DNA from: Pseudomonas cannabina
GTDB taxonomy: Bacteria > Pseudomonadota > Gammaproteobacteria > Pseudomonadales > Pseudomonadaceae
Direction: 5' to 3'
Length of the DNA: 64,000 bases
Assembly (NCBI RefSeq): GCF_900100365.1
Contig: NZ_FNKU01000001.1
Span: forward strand, 2,046,001-2,110,000
Within the stretch, counting starts at the first letter, position 1. Every line of letters begins with the position of its first letter. Shown here in pieces: positions 25,777 to 35,515 of this stretch. The notes under the pieces were generated by a model. That model was not told where the DNA came from. It saw only the letters and a list, made by a program, of their open reading frames with translations, and searched no databases. The translations under genes were made by a program, and so were the position numbers.

Positions 25777-27738
25777 TCAGCTCACCCTGAACCGCCCCAC
25801 CAGCCCCTGCTGCTGTTCAGCCAGTCGAGCCAGTTCGCGGCTGGTGACGGCTGTCTGCTCGGCACCGGCGCTGACCTGGATGACCAGTGCGTTGATATCG
25901 TGAACATTGCGGTGGATTTCTTCGGCTACCAGGCTTTGTTCTTCGGCGGCCGAGGCCACTTGAATGTTGCGGTCGCTGATGCTGGCGATGCCTTCGGCGA
26001 TTTCTTCGAGCAATTCGCCCGCGCGCACGACGTTGGTTGCGCCTTGCTGGGCCTTGCCGAGGGTTTCCTGCATGGAGCTTGCGGCGCGGTCAGAACCGGA
26101 TTGCAGGTTGGCGATCATGTTCTGGATGCTGACGGTCGATTCCTGCGTTTTCTTGGCAAGATTTCTCACTTCGTCGGCCACCACTGCGAAGCCGCGGCCC
26201 TGCTCGCCGGCGCGTGCGGCTTCGATGGCGGCGTTGAGTGCCAGCAGGTTGGTCTGGTCGGCCACACCGCGAATGACGTCGAGGACCGAGGAGATCGAAT
26301 CGCTCTCGCCTTTGAGTTCGTCAATGATCCGTGACGTCTGTTCAGCCTGGACCGAGAGGCCTTTGATCAGGGTGACGGTGTTGTCGATCTCGATTTTTCC
26401 TTGCATCGTGCTGGCGTTGACGCGTTGCGACATGGCCGATGCGTCGGTGGTGCTGCGCGCCACGTCCTTGACCGTCGAGCTCATCTGGCTGATGGCCGTG
26501 GCGACCTGATCCGTCCCCTGACGCTGCTGTGCCACGTTCTGGCTGGTCTGCAAGGCGACGGCTGAAGACTGCTCGGCCGCGGTGGCCACCTGTGCGGTGG
26601 CGCTGCCGATTTCGCGAATGACTTCGCTGATCTGTTGCGCCATATTGTCCAGATTGCGCGAGATCTCGCCAAACTCGTCCTTGCCGGTGTAACAGGTTCT
26701 GGCGGTCAGGTCGCGGGTGGACAGTGCAATCAGGGTGCGATTCACGTCGACGACGGCGATCTTGATGTTGCGGATGATCACCGACGCCAGCCAGAGTACG
26801 GCGATCAGCATGACGACGACGGTGCCGATTGCCATGTACAGGCTGTTTTCAGCGGCACTGCGCGCATCGCTGGCCAGGCCCGTGACGGTCTGCCCCAGCT
26901 CTGCTTCTACCTGAGCCATCATGTCGATACGCTGGGTGGAGAGGTTGAACCAGTCTTCCGGTTTGACGTTCAGCGGGTCGCCCAGCGGGGTATCGAAACC
27001 CAAGCGTTGCAGGCGCGCCACTTCCAGTGCTTCCGGCTTCTGCAGGACAGCATTCAGTTTGCTCTTGAACACGTCCGGAGCCCAGCGCTGGAAGGCTTCG
27101 TAGTAGCCGGAGAACTCGCCCAGGTTGCGGCTGAAACGTGACAACAGCGCAGAATCGAAACGGTTCTGATTGAAGGCAAGGCCGAGCAATACGCGCTCGC
27201 GGCCTGCTCGCTCTTTCATGTCGACGAATTGATTGAGCGAACTCAGTGCGCGGAGAATTTCCGGGTCTTCGATACTGGCTTCCAACGAATAATTGAAACC
27301 GATAAGGGTTTTGATGATGTCAGTGAAGCGCGCGCCGGATTCAGTGTTATTGATTGCCAGTGAATCCACTTTGCCACGCAACGCAAGCATCTCCTCCAGC
27401 GCCCGCCTTACGCTTTCCAGCCCGGGAATACCGTCGGTCGACTGAGTGCGCATCTCACTGATCGCCTTGTCGGTTTCCTGACGAAGGGTCTTCAGCTTGT
27501 CTTGCATCGACTTGCCGCCACTGCCCAGGAACACGCCGCTGGCGCCGCGCTCGCGCTGCAGGGTGGTGACTACGTCACTGAGTTTGCGGGCGGCGCTGGT
27601 GGCGGTGACGGTTCGACCGTTATCGGTGAACGTCTCGCTTTTGTCGGCGACGAAAATACCCGCGAATGCCAGGAAGCCCAGCAGGGGAAACATCAGAATA
27701 AGCAGCAGTTTCATACTCAAAGGAGCATTTCTAAGCAT
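25777..27738 (-). CDS. Methyl-accepting chemotaxis protein with nitrate/nitrite-sensing (NIT) domain
   Basis: About 653 residues. An N-terminal membrane helix (about 8-32) precedes a large periplasmic helical domain (about 40-295) with the '[16 protein letters not shown]' signature of NIT domains. A second helix (about 300-325), HAMP region and cytoplasmic signalling domain follow, with the tip '[35 protein letters not shown]' in typical form. It should report a small-molecule signal, likely nitrate or nitrite, to CheA. The ATG at 27738 has a GAGG site; a second ATG lies four codons upstream (27750). Unlike the receptor at 8.5-10.2 kb, this one is intact. Confidence 0.92.
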   Translation of the reverse strand: MLRNAPLSMKLLLILMFPLLGFLAFAGIFVADKSETFTDNGRTVTATSAARKLSDVVTTLQRERGASGVFLGSGGKSMQDKLKTLRQETDKAISEMRTQSTDGIPGLESVRRALEEMLALRGKVDSLAINNTESGARFTDIIKTLIGFNYSLEASIEDPEILRALSSLNQFVDMKERAGRERVLLGLAFNQNRFDSALLSRFSRNLGEFSGYYEAFQRWAPDVFKSKLNAVLQKPEALEVARLQRLGFDTPLGDPLNVKPEDWFNLSTQRIDMMAQVEAELGQTVTGLASDARSAAENSLYMAIGTVVVMLIAVLWLASVIIRNIKIAVVDVNRTLIALSTRDLTARTCYTGKDEFGEISRNLDNMAQQISEVIREIGSATAQVATAAEQSSAVALQTSQNVAQQRQGTDQVATAISQMSSTVKDVARSTTDASAMSQRVNASTMQGKIEIDNTVTLIKGLSVQAEQTSRIIDELKGESDSISSVLDVIRGVADQTNLLALNAAIEAARAGEQGRGFAVVADEVRNLAKKTQESTVSIQNMIANLQSGSDRAASSMQETLGKAQQGATNVVRAGELLEEIAEGIASISDRNIQVASAAEEQSLVAEEIHRNVHDINALVIQVSAGAEQTAVTSRELARLAEQQQGLVGRFRVS

Positions 27739-27979
27739 TACAGACCTCATGACTCACAGACTTTCTATAAAAACGATCTATGGCCCAACGCTCTTTCAAC
27801 AGTGACGTTTTTTATAACCAGAGATGATTCGGTATTCAGCCTGCCGTAGCTGGTCTTGCCTCCGTTTAACTGTTTCGGCGGTGAAGTGCCAAGCTTTACC
27901 TGATGGTCTGCTTTAATTTGCAGTGACACACGATTGTTCTGCGTTTGTGCTGGCTGATAACACGCACAGGAAATAACTC

Positions 27980-28402
27980 ATGATCAAGCAAGTCGGTTCT
28001 ACTGACATCAAACCCGTCCACCAGGCGTCCTGCCATTGCGGCGCGATCATGCTCGAGCTGGATTTACCGAATGGTATTGTCGATCCGCGACGCTGCGACT
28101 GCTCGCTGTGCAGGCGCAGAGGCGCAATCGTCGCGTCGGTCGCAAAGGATGGGGTTCGAGTGATTCACGGGCAGAGCATGCTCAAGCTGTATCAATTCAA
28201 TACGCGTACCGCCGAGCATTACTTCTGCGGCAGGTGCGGGATTCACACCCACCATCAGCGACGCTCCAACCCCAATGAATACGGGTACAACGTCGCTTGT
28301 CTGGAAGGTGTGAATCCTTTCGAGCTGGGCAAGGTAAAGATCAATGACGGGGTCAATCATCCCGCTGATTGCCCCGCCGTTGACGCGCCTGAGAGCGACT
28401 AG
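27980..28402 (+). CDS. GFA / CENP-V family zinc-binding protein
   Basis: 140 residues with the two zinc sites of the glutathione-dependent formaldehyde-activating (GFA) fold: 'CHCG' (residues about 18-21), '[11 protein letters not shown]', and '[12 protein letters not shown]'. Members range from S-hydroxymethyl-glutathione synthase to proteins of unknown role; this one is of the unassigned group. ATG at 27980 follows AGGAAATAACTC, a good site. It is convergent with poxB, and the two stop codons share a CTAG palindrome at 28399-28402. Confidence 0.88.
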   Translation: MIKQVGSTDIKPVHQASCHCGAIMLELDLPNGIVDPRRCDCSLCRRRGAIVASVAKDGVRVIHGQSMLKLYQFNTRTAEHYFCGRCGIHTHHQRRSNPNEYGYNVACLEGVNPFELGKVKINDGVNHPADCPAVDAPESD

Positions 28403-30117
28403 CGCAAGTTGGTCTTCGCCAGTTCCAACACTTCACTGCCGCGCCCGCTCATGATCGCGCGCATCATGTACAGGCTGAAGCCTTTGGCCTGCGCCAGCTT
28501 GATCTTCGGCGGAATGCCCAGTTCCTGCTTGGCAGTCACCACGTCGAGCAGCACCGGGCCGGGGTGATCGAAAGCCTTGCGCAGGGCGGCAGGCAGCTCT
28601 TCGGCGTTTTCTACGCGCAATCCGAGAATGCCGGCGCCCAGCGCGATACCGGCGAAATTGGTCTCGTGCAGATCGGTGCCATGGGGCACGTAACCGCCGG
28701 CTTTCATTTCCATGTCTACGAAGCCCAGCGAGCTGTTGTTGAACACCACCATTTTGATCGGCAGGTTCAACTGGCGAATGCTCAACAGGTCGCCCAGCAG
28801 CATCGACAGGCCGCCATCGCCGCATAACGCGACAACCTGGCGGTCCGGGTGCTCGGCCTTGGCGCCCAGCGCCTGAGGCAAGGCGTTGGCCATCGAGCCG
28901 TGATTGAACGAGCCCAGCAGGCTGCGTTTGCCGTTCATGTGCAAGTAGCGCGCGGCCCACAGGGTGGGCGTGCCGACATCAACGGTAAAAATCGCATCGG
29001 CGTCGGCCTGCTCGTCGACCAAACGGGTCAGGTACTGCGGGTGAATCGGTGTACCGTCCGGCGTCGGCGTGGCCAGTTCGTCCAGTTCTTCACGGGCCTT
29101 GGCGTAGTGCTTGAGGGCCTTGTCGAGGAAGCGGCGGTCGTTGTGCGGGGTAAGTTTGGGCAGCAGCGCATCCAGCGTTTCACGCACCCCGCCGACCAGT
29201 CCGAGGGCCAACGGCGTGCGCCGACCGAGCTGAGTCGGGTCGAGGTCGATCTGAATGATGTTTGCTTTCTCGGGATAGAAATTGCGGTACGGAAAGCTGC
29301 TGCCGAGGATCACCAGCGTGTCGCAGGACAGCATGGCGTGATAGCCGGAGCTGAAACCGATCAGGCCGGTCATGCCGACGTCGAACGGGTTGTCGTACTC
29401 GACGTGCTGCTTGCCACGCAACGCATGAACAATCGGTGCGCCCAACGTGTCGGCCAGCGCAAGGATCTGCTGGTGCGCACCGGCGCACCCGGCGCCACAC
29501 AACAGCGTGACCGCCTTGGAATCGTTGAGCATGTCGGCCATCGACTGCAAATCATTGTCGGCCGGGACAACGGTGGGCGGACTCGCTTCGACCCATTTCG
29601 CAGGCACATCCGGTGACTCACTCAGCGCCACATCGCCGGGTATTACGATAACCGCCACGCCTTTCTGGCTGATGGCCGCCCGCATGGCACGCTCCAGCAC
29701 GCGCGGGAACTGTTCGGGGTTGCTGACCAGTTCGACAAAATGACTGCACTCTTTGAACAGTTCCTGCGGATGGGTTTCCTGGAAGTAATCCAGGCCAATT
29801 TCGGCGGACGGAATGTGCGCGGCAATCGCCAGCACTGGCACCCGGTTGCGATGGCAGTCGTACAGGCCGTTGATCAGGTGCAGATTGCCCGGTCCGCAGC
29901 TGCCTGCGCAAACCGCCAGCTTGCCGCTGGATGCCGCCTGGGCACCCGCCGCGAAGGCCGCCACCTCTTCGTGACGGGTGTGCATCCAGCGAATCGAATC
30001 GGTGCGTTCCAGGCTGTCGGTCAGGCCGTTGAGGCTGTCACCGGACACCCCCCAGATGTGGGAAACACCTGCCGCTGCGAGGGTTTGCGCAAGATGGTCG
30101 GCGATGGTCTTGGACAT
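28399..30117 (-). CDS. poxB: Pyruvate dehydrogenase (ubiquinone), thiamine-diphosphate dependent
   Basis: 572 residues in three ThDP-enzyme domains. The N-terminal PYR domain has the catalytic Glu in '[13 protein letters not shown]'; a central FAD-binding domain covers about 190-330; the C-terminal PP domain has the ThDP motif '[15 protein letters not shown]' and '[12 protein letters not shown]'. The C-terminal tail '[17 protein letters not shown]' resembles the membrane-activated lipid-binding helix of E. coli PoxB. The enzyme oxidises pyruvate to acetate and CO2 at the membrane, passing electrons to ubiquinone, usually in stationary phase. The gene is monocistronic. Confidence 0.92.
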   Translation of the reverse strand: MSKTIADHLAQTLAAAGVSHIWGVSGDSLNGLTDSLERTDSIRWMHTRHEEVAAFAAGAQAASSGKLAVCAGSCGPGNLHLINGLYDCHRNRVPVLAIAAHIPSAEIGLDYFQETHPQELFKECSHFVELVSNPEQFPRVLERAMRAAISQKGVAVIVIPGDVALSESPDVPAKWVEASPPTVVPADNDLQSMADMLNDSKAVTLLCGAGCAGAHQQILALADTLGAPIVHALRGKQHVEYDNPFDVGMTGLIGFSSGYHAMLSCDTLVILGSSFPYRNFYPEKANIIQIDLDPTQLGRRTPLALGLVGGVRETLDALLPKLTPHNDRRFLDKALKHYAKAREELDELATPTPDGTPIHPQYLTRLVDEQADADAIFTVDVGTPTLWAARYLHMNGKRSLLGSFNHGSMANALPQALGAKAEHPDRQVVALCGDGGLSMLLGDLLSIRQLNLPIKMVVFNNSSLGFVDMEMKAGGYVPHGTDLHETNFAGIALGAGILGLRVENAEELPAALRKAFDHPGPVLLDVVTAKQELGIPPKIKLAQAKGFSLYMMRAIMSGRGSEVLELAKTNLR

Positions 30118-30221
30118 TAGGGGTTCCTTGTCGAGGCAATTAAGGATTCAGATAAACACGCGCAGCGCTCTGCCACGCCTGTTGTGGTCGACCCGATGCA
30201 TTCTCGACAGTTCAGAAAACC

Positions 30222-30239
30222 TGAGCCCTGTTCAGGGCT
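30222..30239 (-). terminator. Hairpin downstream of the PBP2 gene
   Basis: GAGCCCTG-TT-CAGGGCTC forms a perfect 8-bp stem about 28 bases past the PBP2 stop; on the minus strand it is followed by AGGTTTTC, a weak T-run. Confidence 0.55.
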
Positions 30240-30266
30240 CGGTCAGGCAGCCTGCCAGCAGGCGGC

Positions 30267-32156
30267 TCAGGCGTGCGGATTGCCCGGCGCCTTGGCGGGC
30301 ACTGCGTATTGCGGCTTGAGCTTGCCGTCGCTGTCGAGCAGCCAGGCGTCGAGAATTTCCCGCACGACCGGGCCCGCAACCCGACCGCCCGCCTCGCCGT
30401 TCTCGATGGTCACCGACACCACGATCTTCGGGTGATCGGCCGGGGCGAAGCCGACGAACAAGGCGTTGTCGCGGTTGCGCTCCAGGGTCTTGAGACGGTT
30501 GTAGCGCTCGCCCTGCTTGATTGCCACCACCTGCGCTGTACCACTCTTGCCAGCGATGCGGTATTGCGCGCCCTTCGCCGCATCACGCGCAATACCGCGC
30601 GGATCGTGCATGACCATCTGCATCCCGGTATTGACCTGATTCCATTCGTTGGGATCACGCAGCACGATGTTCGGCATCGGGTGCTCATCGACCGGCACCT
30701 CATGGCCCACTTCCATTGCCAGGTGCGGACGATGCCAGACTCCCTTGCTGGCGATCAGCGAGGTGGCCTGCGCCAGTTGCAACGGTGTGACCTGCATGTA
30801 GCCCTGACCAATGCCGAGGATCACCGTCTCGCCGGGGAACCAGGCCTGGCGGCGCGTGGCGCGTTTCCACTCGCGGGACGGCATCAGGCCGGCAGATTCC
30901 TCGAACATGTCCAGCGAGACCTTCTGGCCAATGCCGAACATGGTCATGTAGTCATGCAGCCGGTCGATCCCCAGCTTGTGCGCCAGGGTATAGAAGTAGG
31001 TGTCATTGGAACGCATGATCGCCGTGTCCATGTCCACCCAACCGTCGCCGCTATGGTTCCAGTTGCGGTACTTGTGGTCGAAGTCCGGCAACTGGAAGTA
31101 ACCCGGATCAAAAACCTTGGTCGAGGCGTTGACCACCCCGCTGTCGAGCCCGGCAATCGCGACTTCAGGTTTGACGGTGGAACCCGGCGCGTACAGGCCG
31201 CGCAATACGCGGTTGAACAGCGGCCGGTCGATGGAGTCGCGCAACAAGGCGTACTGCTTGAAGCTGATCCCGGTCACGAACAGGTTGGGGTCGAAACTCG
31301 GCTTGCTGACCATCGCCAGCACTTCGCCGGTTTCCGGGTCAAGTGCGACCACCGAACCACGCCGGTCACCCAGCGCGTTCTCGGCCGCTTCCTGCAAATG
31401 CGCATCCAGGCTCAGGGTGATGTTCTTGCCCGGTATCGGATCGGTGTGTTTCAACACCCGCAGCACACGTCCCTGAGCGTTGGTTTCAACTTCTTCGTAG
31501 CCAACCCGACCATGCAGTTCTGACTCGTAAAAACGTTCGATACCGGTCTTGCCGATCGACTGAGTGCCGCGATAGTCATTATCGAGCTGGGCAGCTTCCT
31601 TTTCGTTGATGCGCCCGACATAGCCAATCGAATGGGCAAAGTGCGCGCCCAACGGATAATGACGAACGAACTGCGCCGCGACATCCACCCCCGGCAACAA
31701 GTATTGATTGACCGCCACGATGGCGATCTGCTCTTCAGTCAGTTCGTACAGCAACGTTGCAGGCTCGAACGGATGGCGCACCTGCTTCAGCTCCTTATCG
31801 AACAGGATGCGATCCTCGTCAGGCAGCTGCAGCAGCGTCATCAGCTCATCGATAACCTTGTGCCAGTCCCCGGCGCGCTCACGGGTCAGGGTCAGGTTGA
31901 AGCTGGGCCGGTTATCGGCAAGCACTTCGCCATTGCGGTCGAATATCAGGCCGCGCTCGGGCGGAATAGGCAGTACGTGCACCCGGTTGTTTTCAGAAAT
32001 GGTCGAGTGGTATTCGAACTCGGTGACTTGCAGGAAATACATCCTCGCAACCAGACAGATCGCCAGCAGCCCGACCAGCACAGCACAGGCAATCAGGCGC
32101 TGGTTGACCAGTCGCGTCTCTTTCTCGTGGTCTTTCAGGGGGATTGGATTGGGCAT
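30267..32156 (-). CDS. mrdA: Penicillin-binding protein 2 (peptidoglycan D,D-transpeptidase), stand-alone paralogue
   Basis: 629 residues. An N-terminal transmembrane helix (about 20-42) precedes the class B dimerisation domain and the transpeptidase domain. Active-site motifs are complete: S326 in 'APGSTVKP' (SxxK), S383 in 'MRSNDTY' (SxN) and K537 in 'AGKSGTAQV' (KTG-type, here KSG). PBP2 builds the lateral wall during elongation with RodA. In Pseudomonas the main mrdA lies beside rodA and dacA; here none of these is nearby, so this is probably a second copy, as many P. syringae-group strains carry. It appears to be transcribed alone. Confidence 0.9.
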   Translation of the reverse strand: MPNPIPLKDHEKETRLVNQRLIACAVLVGLLAICLVARMYFLQVTEFEYHSTISENNRVHVLPIPPERGLIFDRNGEVLADNRPSFNLTLTRERAGDWHKVIDELMTLLQLPDEDRILFDKELKQVRHPFEPATLLYELTEEQIAIVAVNQYLLPGVDVAAQFVRHYPLGAHFAHSIGYVGRINEKEAAQLDNDYRGTQSIGKTGIERFYESELHGRVGYEEVETNAQGRVLRVLKHTDPIPGKNITLSLDAHLQEAAENALGDRRGSVVALDPETGEVLAMVSKPSFDPNLFVTGISFKQYALLRDSIDRPLFNRVLRGLYAPGSTVKPEVAIAGLDSGVVNASTKVFDPGYFQLPDFDHKYRNWNHSGDGWVDMDTAIMRSNDTYFYTLAHKLGIDRLHDYMTMFGIGQKVSLDMFEESAGLMPSREWKRATRRQAWFPGETVILGIGQGYMQVTPLQLAQATSLIASKGVWHRPHLAMEVGHEVPVDEHPMPNIVLRDPNEWNQVNTGMQMVMHDPRGIARDAAKGAQYRIAGKSGTAQVVAIKQGERYNRLKTLERNRDNALFVGFAPADHPKIVVSVTIENGEAGGRVAGPVVREILDAWLLDSDGKLKPQYAVPAKAPGNPHA

Positions 32157-32292
32157 TTCTACAGCTTCTCGGTGAAGGGCAAACGGCGACTTGACGTGTA
32201 AATGAATATTTCGGCGCGCACCATAGCAAGAAGTGCCCGATGGCAGGCAGTCGAGCCGACCCTGGATAGATGAAAAATCTGTCAGAAATACT

Positions 32293-32721
32293 TCAAGAAA
32301 GCTTCACCTGCGCCTCGGCAGACGCTTCGCGGGCCTGCATGATGCGTGGCAGATTGGTTTCGATCCAGGTCGCAAGCGTCTCGACCTGCAAGGCCACTTC
32401 TTCACCCATTGGCGTCAACCGGTACTCGACATGCGGCGGCACCACGGGCAGCGATTTGCGGCTGACAAAGCCGTCCTGCTCCAGATGCTGAAGCGTCTGC
32501 GCGAGCATTTTTTCACTGACCCCGCCGATTTTGCGCCGCACTTCGCTGAAGCGGTGCATACCGCCACGCAATACCACCAACACCAGCACACCCCAACGGC
32601 TGCAGACATGGTTGAGCACAACCCTCGACGGGCAGTCAGTTGCCAGCACTTGCCCTTGGCGAACGAAGGCCAGCATGGATTCGGCCGTCTCGGAGTAGGG
32701 ACGCGTGGCGGATTCACTCAT
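32293..32721 (-). CDS. HxlR-family transcriptional regulator (YtfH/QorR-like)
   Basis: 142 residues with one winged helix domain of the HxlR type ('CPSRVVLNHVCSRWGVLVLV', 'RFSEVRRKIGGVSEKMLAQTL', 'VEYRLTPMGEEVALQV', each in the expected order). The conserved Cys near residue 30 in the 'ATDCPSR' segment is the residue that in quinone- and aldehyde-sensing relatives is redox-active. It is divergent from a NmrA-type quinone reductase gene, the standard YtfH-YtfG arrangement, and should repress it until quinones or other electrophiles appear. The intergenic region (32722-32808) contains GTACGTAC-like sequence suitable for an operator. Confidence 0.9.
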   Translation of the reverse strand: MSESATRPYSETAESMLAFVRQGQVLATDCPSRVVLNHVCSRWGVLVLVVLRGGMHRFSEVRRKIGGVSEKMLAQTLQHLEQDGFVSRKSLPVVPPHVEYRLTPMGEEVALQVETLATWIETNLPRIMQAREASAEAQVKLS

Positions 32722-32745
32722 GACACTTACCTTTTTGTACGTACT

Positions 32746-32754
32746 TACGAAAAG
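32746..32754. promoter_or_regulatory. Possible operator in the hxlR/quinone-reductase divergent region
   Basis: The short interval between the divergent genes contains the symmetric sequence TTTTGTACGTACTTACGAAAA, near-palindromic around GTACGTAC (about 32733-32753). Position and symmetry suggest the binding site of the HxlR regulator. This is by inspection only. Confidence 0.35.
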
Positions 32755-32808
32755 AAAGCATCATGACTATGCTGGCGCTTTCCATCAACCTGAATCGAGA
32801 ACTCCAAC

Positions 32809-33666
32809 ATGATCGTTGTCACCGGTGCCACTGGCCAGCTTGGCCGTCTCGTCATTGAACAGTTGCTAACTCGCATACCTGCCTCGCAAATCATCGCGGC
32901 CGTGCGCAGCCCGGAAAAAGCCGCAGACCTCTCGGCACTGGGCGTTCAGGTTCGTCAGGCCGATTACTCGCAACCGTCGACGCTGAACAGCGCATTTGCC
33001 GGTGCAGAAAAGCTGCTGCTGATTTCTTCCAGCGAAGTGGGCCAGCGTCTGCCGCAGCATAAAGCGGTGATCGATGCGGCGAAGAGTGCCGGGGTTCGAT
33101 TGCTTGCGTACACCAGCGTGTTGCACGCCGACACCTCGGCGTTGGGCCTGGCCAAAGAACACCGTGAGACGGAAGATTACTTGCGGTCAAGTGGCTTGCC
33201 ATTCGTGTTGTTACGTAATGGCTGGTACACCGAAAACTATGTGGCAGGTGCTCAAGGGGCTTTGGCCCACGGCGCAGTACTGGGCAGCGCTGGCGACGGG
33301 CGAATCAGCTCGGCTTCGCGGCTGGATTACGCCGAAGCTGCCGCCGTGGCCCTGACATCCGCAGAGGATCAGGCCGGTCGAGTCTAGGAATTGGCGGGCG
33401 ATGAGCCTTATACCCTGGCCGACTACGCCGCCGAACTGTCAAAACAGAGCGGCAAGGCACTGGCGTATGTTGACCTGCCGCAGGCTGAATTTGCAGCGGC
33501 GCTCATCGAGGCCGGCCTGCCGGACTACGTGGCCAACCTGTTGGCAGACTCGGACGCAGCGGCCGCCAAAGGCGCACTGTTCGACGACAGTCGCCAACTG
33601 AGCGAACTGATCGGGCGCCCTGCCACACCGCTTGCCGTGACCCTTGCTGAAACACTCAACGCCTGA
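32809..33666 (+). pseudogene. NmrA-type NAD(P)H:quinone oxidoreductase (YtfG/QorB-like) with amber codon
   Basis: The frame begins with ATG at 32809 (MIVVTGATGQLGRLV, the NAD(P)-binding GxxGxxG) and contains 'YTSVLHADTSALGLAKEHR', typical of QorB. At 33385-33387 a TAG follows '...SAEDQAGRV'; the frame then continues 'ELAGDEPYTLADYAAELSKQ' to the stop at 33666. Relatives have Tyr or another residue here, so a single substitution probably created the stop. The truncated product of 192 residues keeps the Rossmann fold but lacks the C-terminal substrate lid. The HxlR-type regulator next door is intact. Confidence 0.88.
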
Positions 33667-33763
33667 GCATCGTGAAACCGATCGAATGATTTGTAACCGT
33701 GAAGGTCCCAGTTCTGACGAAGGCATTATGCCGTCGACTGTTAATCAGACTGGGAGTCTTCAC

Positions 33764-34072
33764 ATGAATAGCAAATCGTTGATCGCCTGCATGACCCTGC
33801 TAGGCTGCTTCTCGGCCGTTACCCTGCCGGTTCACGCAGCAGAGACGCCCGACCCAAAGATCGCCAAGTCCAAAGACAACGTTCATGAACTGGAACTGGG
33901 CTCTCGCGTACCGGAGAAGTACCGTCGCAGCGATCTTGAAGTCAAGGACTGGAAGAGCAAGGGCCTGGAAGAGCCAGCCAAGGAAAGCGAATGGGTGAAG
34001 ATCAATGACAAGTATGTGCGCTTCCAGAAAGTGAACGGCAACATCATGGATATCGTACCGGTCAAGAAGTAA
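33764..34072 (+). CDS. RcnB-family periplasmic protein
   Basis: 102 residues with a signal peptide (MNSKSLIACMTLLGCFSAVTLPVHA) and a short mature domain of the RcnB type: 'LGSRVPEKYRR', 'VKDWKSKGLEEP', 'EWVKINDKYVRFQKVNGNIMDIVP'. RcnB of E. coli is linked to nickel/cobalt homeostasis, but many small Pseudomonas members are uncharacterised and this one lacks a metal-binding His cluster. Start at 33764 is preceded by GGGAG; the frame is open further upstream without a signal-like sequence. Monocistronic. Confidence 0.8.
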   Translation: MNSKSLIACMTLLGCFSAVTLPVHAAETPDPKIAKSKDNVHELELGSRVPEKYRRSDLEVKDWKSKGLEEPAKESEWVKINDKYVRFQKVNGNIMDIVPVKK

Positions 34073-34414
34073 GTCATGAGCAGTCCGGGCTCTGCGCTCA
34101 TTGCCACACAGAGGGTTTGTGAGCGCAGCCGGGACGGCGCCTTGCGAAGAGGCCGGTACAGCCCAGAAAAACGGGGCGCTTGTACCCTTGCCTTCGTTAG
34201 CCACTCTGATCGCCGCTCCGGTCACTTCTACTAGATACATTTCATGGTGCTGCGCGTCATACAGCGATTCCGTGACGTCAGTGCTGTGCATCAATCACTT
34301 GCCAGATATCACCTAAAACCATTGCTTTTTTGTCCGCATGCCTTACAAATGCAGACTTGTCGCATGCAACTCACCGCGTCACCACCATTGCCACCCTTTC
34401 CGCGAGCTCGCTCC
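34073..34414. other. Intergenic region with a hairpin
   Basis: Contains CTGCGCTCA at 34092-34100 paired with TGAGCGCAG at 34120-34128, a possible end of the rcnB-like transcript but without a T-run. No convincing gene was seen; the upstream extension of the next ORF is not needed. Confidence 0.4.
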
Positions 34415-34903
34415 ATGTCCAGAACCGTTGCCCTTGCCTTCGCCTTCCTGCTTTCATTCACCGCACAGGCTGCCTGCCCTGCTGCAACGCCGGTCGATAC
34501 GGCACGCTGGATCTATGAGAAGCATCAGGACTTCTACCTCAAGAACAAGGGTGGTGCGGAATACCTGTCCAAATCGCTACTGAGCCTGTTGAAGAAAGAC
34601 TGGGCCTGCCAGAACGGCGATCAGTGTGCCGTCAGCGCCAACCCCTGGACCGACGCACAGGATGGCGATGTGCAGAAGCCGATCGAGTGGAAGCTGGTGT
34701 CCACGTCCGACAAACAGGCGGTGGTCGAGATGACGTACAACCTGGGTTACAAGGACGCTCCTCAGCAGCCCGTCAGCAGCCAGACCACGCGCCTGCTGCT
34801 GGCAAAAAATGCCAACAAATGCTGGGTGCTGGACAACCTGCAAGGCCCGCAGGGCGTAGCGTTGGGCCAGGCGCTCGAAGAATTCCCCTACGAAGGTGAC
34901 TGA
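34415..34903 (+). CDS. Secreted protein of DUF3828-like type
   Basis: 162 residues. A clear signal peptide (MSRTVALAFAFLLSFTAQA) precedes a small alpha/beta domain with two Cys pairs ('DWACQNGDQCAV', 'NKCWVLDNLQG') that probably form disulfides in the periplasm. The pattern 'WIYEKHQDFYLKNKGG...LSKSLLSLLKKDW' and the 'KDAPQQPVSS' segment recall DUF3828-like proteins; the function is unknown. The start was chosen at 34415 because it begins the signal peptide. The ribosome site is weak (GAG). Confidence 0.65.
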   Translation: MSRTVALAFAFLLSFTAQAACPAATPVDTARWIYEKHQDFYLKNKGGAEYLSKSLLSLLKKDWACQNGDQCAVSANPWTDAQDGDVQKPIEWKLVSTSDKQAVVEMTYNLGYKDAPQQPVSSQTTRLLLAKNANKCWVLDNLQGPQGVALGQALEEFPYEGD

Positions 34904-34966
34904 TCGACCTTGAAACCATTCGCCGTTGGCGGTATCACAGGCACATGAACTTCAAGAGCGAGCACC

Positions 34967-35170
34967 ATGAATACCTTTGAGCAATCGATTATTGAGGCTG
35001 CGCAGGCCGCCACGCCCAATAACACCGATGCCGAACGCGAAGCTGCCAGGGTGGCCGCCACACAGGCGGTGGCTGAAATCGTGGCGAGCAAAAGCGGGCT
35101 GAGCCGCACTCTGGCCCTGGCCGAACTGCTGGATTCCTATTCCGGGCAGGACGATCAGGAAGACGAATAA
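34967..35170 (+). CDS. Small acidic helical hypothetical protein
   Basis: 67 residues, unrecognised. Composition is Ala- and Glu-rich and wholly helical ('QSIIEAAQAATPNNTDAEREAARVAATQAVAEI' in pieces) with an acidic tail 'DDQEDE'. ATG at 34967 follows GAGCGAGCACC, an acceptable site. It has a frame-compatible ORF directly after its stop (open from 35171). Confidence 0.5.
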   Translation: MNTFEQSIIEAAQAATPNNTDAEREAARVAATQAVAEIVASKSGLSRTLALAELLDSYSGQDDQEDE

Positions 35171-35269
35171 ACAGCCGGGACAGCGGCGAGAACTTTATTT
35201 GATCGTGCGCCTAAAGAAGCGATTGCGGTTGCCGAAAACTTTCTTGGGCGGACTCATGAGAGCGGCCCT

Positions 35270-35512
35270 TTGGTGTTAGTGCGCTCGGATGCGACCTATG
35301 AGGAAGCATTCTTGCAAATCGAGCGACTGGAAGACATTCAGGCTTATGTACGCCGCACTGCCGACGATCTCGAGCGCGTGTCGCGCAACATGGCCGGGCA
35401 CATGCTGTACCTTGAGCTTTCCGCGCGCCCGCACGAAGCTCAGGAAGTCAGCGAACGCATTTTCGGCTTGCAGGCCTCGGTCCACAGCCTGCGCGGTGTG
35501 TTCGGCAACTGA
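35270..35512 (+). CDS. Hypothetical protein, possible 3' remnant without a clear start
   Basis: The frame is open from the stop of the preceding gene at 35170, and protein-like sequence ('FDRAPKEAIAVAENFLGRTH') begins well before the first usable start (GTG at 35270 or TTG at 35267). The C-terminal part is helical ('AYVRRTADDLERVSRNMAGHMLYLEL', in pieces). This suggests a decayed gene that lost its 5' end, or a gene starting at a rare codon. The family is not recognised; the function is unknown. Confidence 0.4.
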   Translation: MVLVRSDATYEEAFLQIERLEDIQAYVRRTADDLERVSRNMAGHMLYLELSARPHEAQEVSERIFGLQASVHSLRGVFGN

Positions 35513-35515
35513 TCG

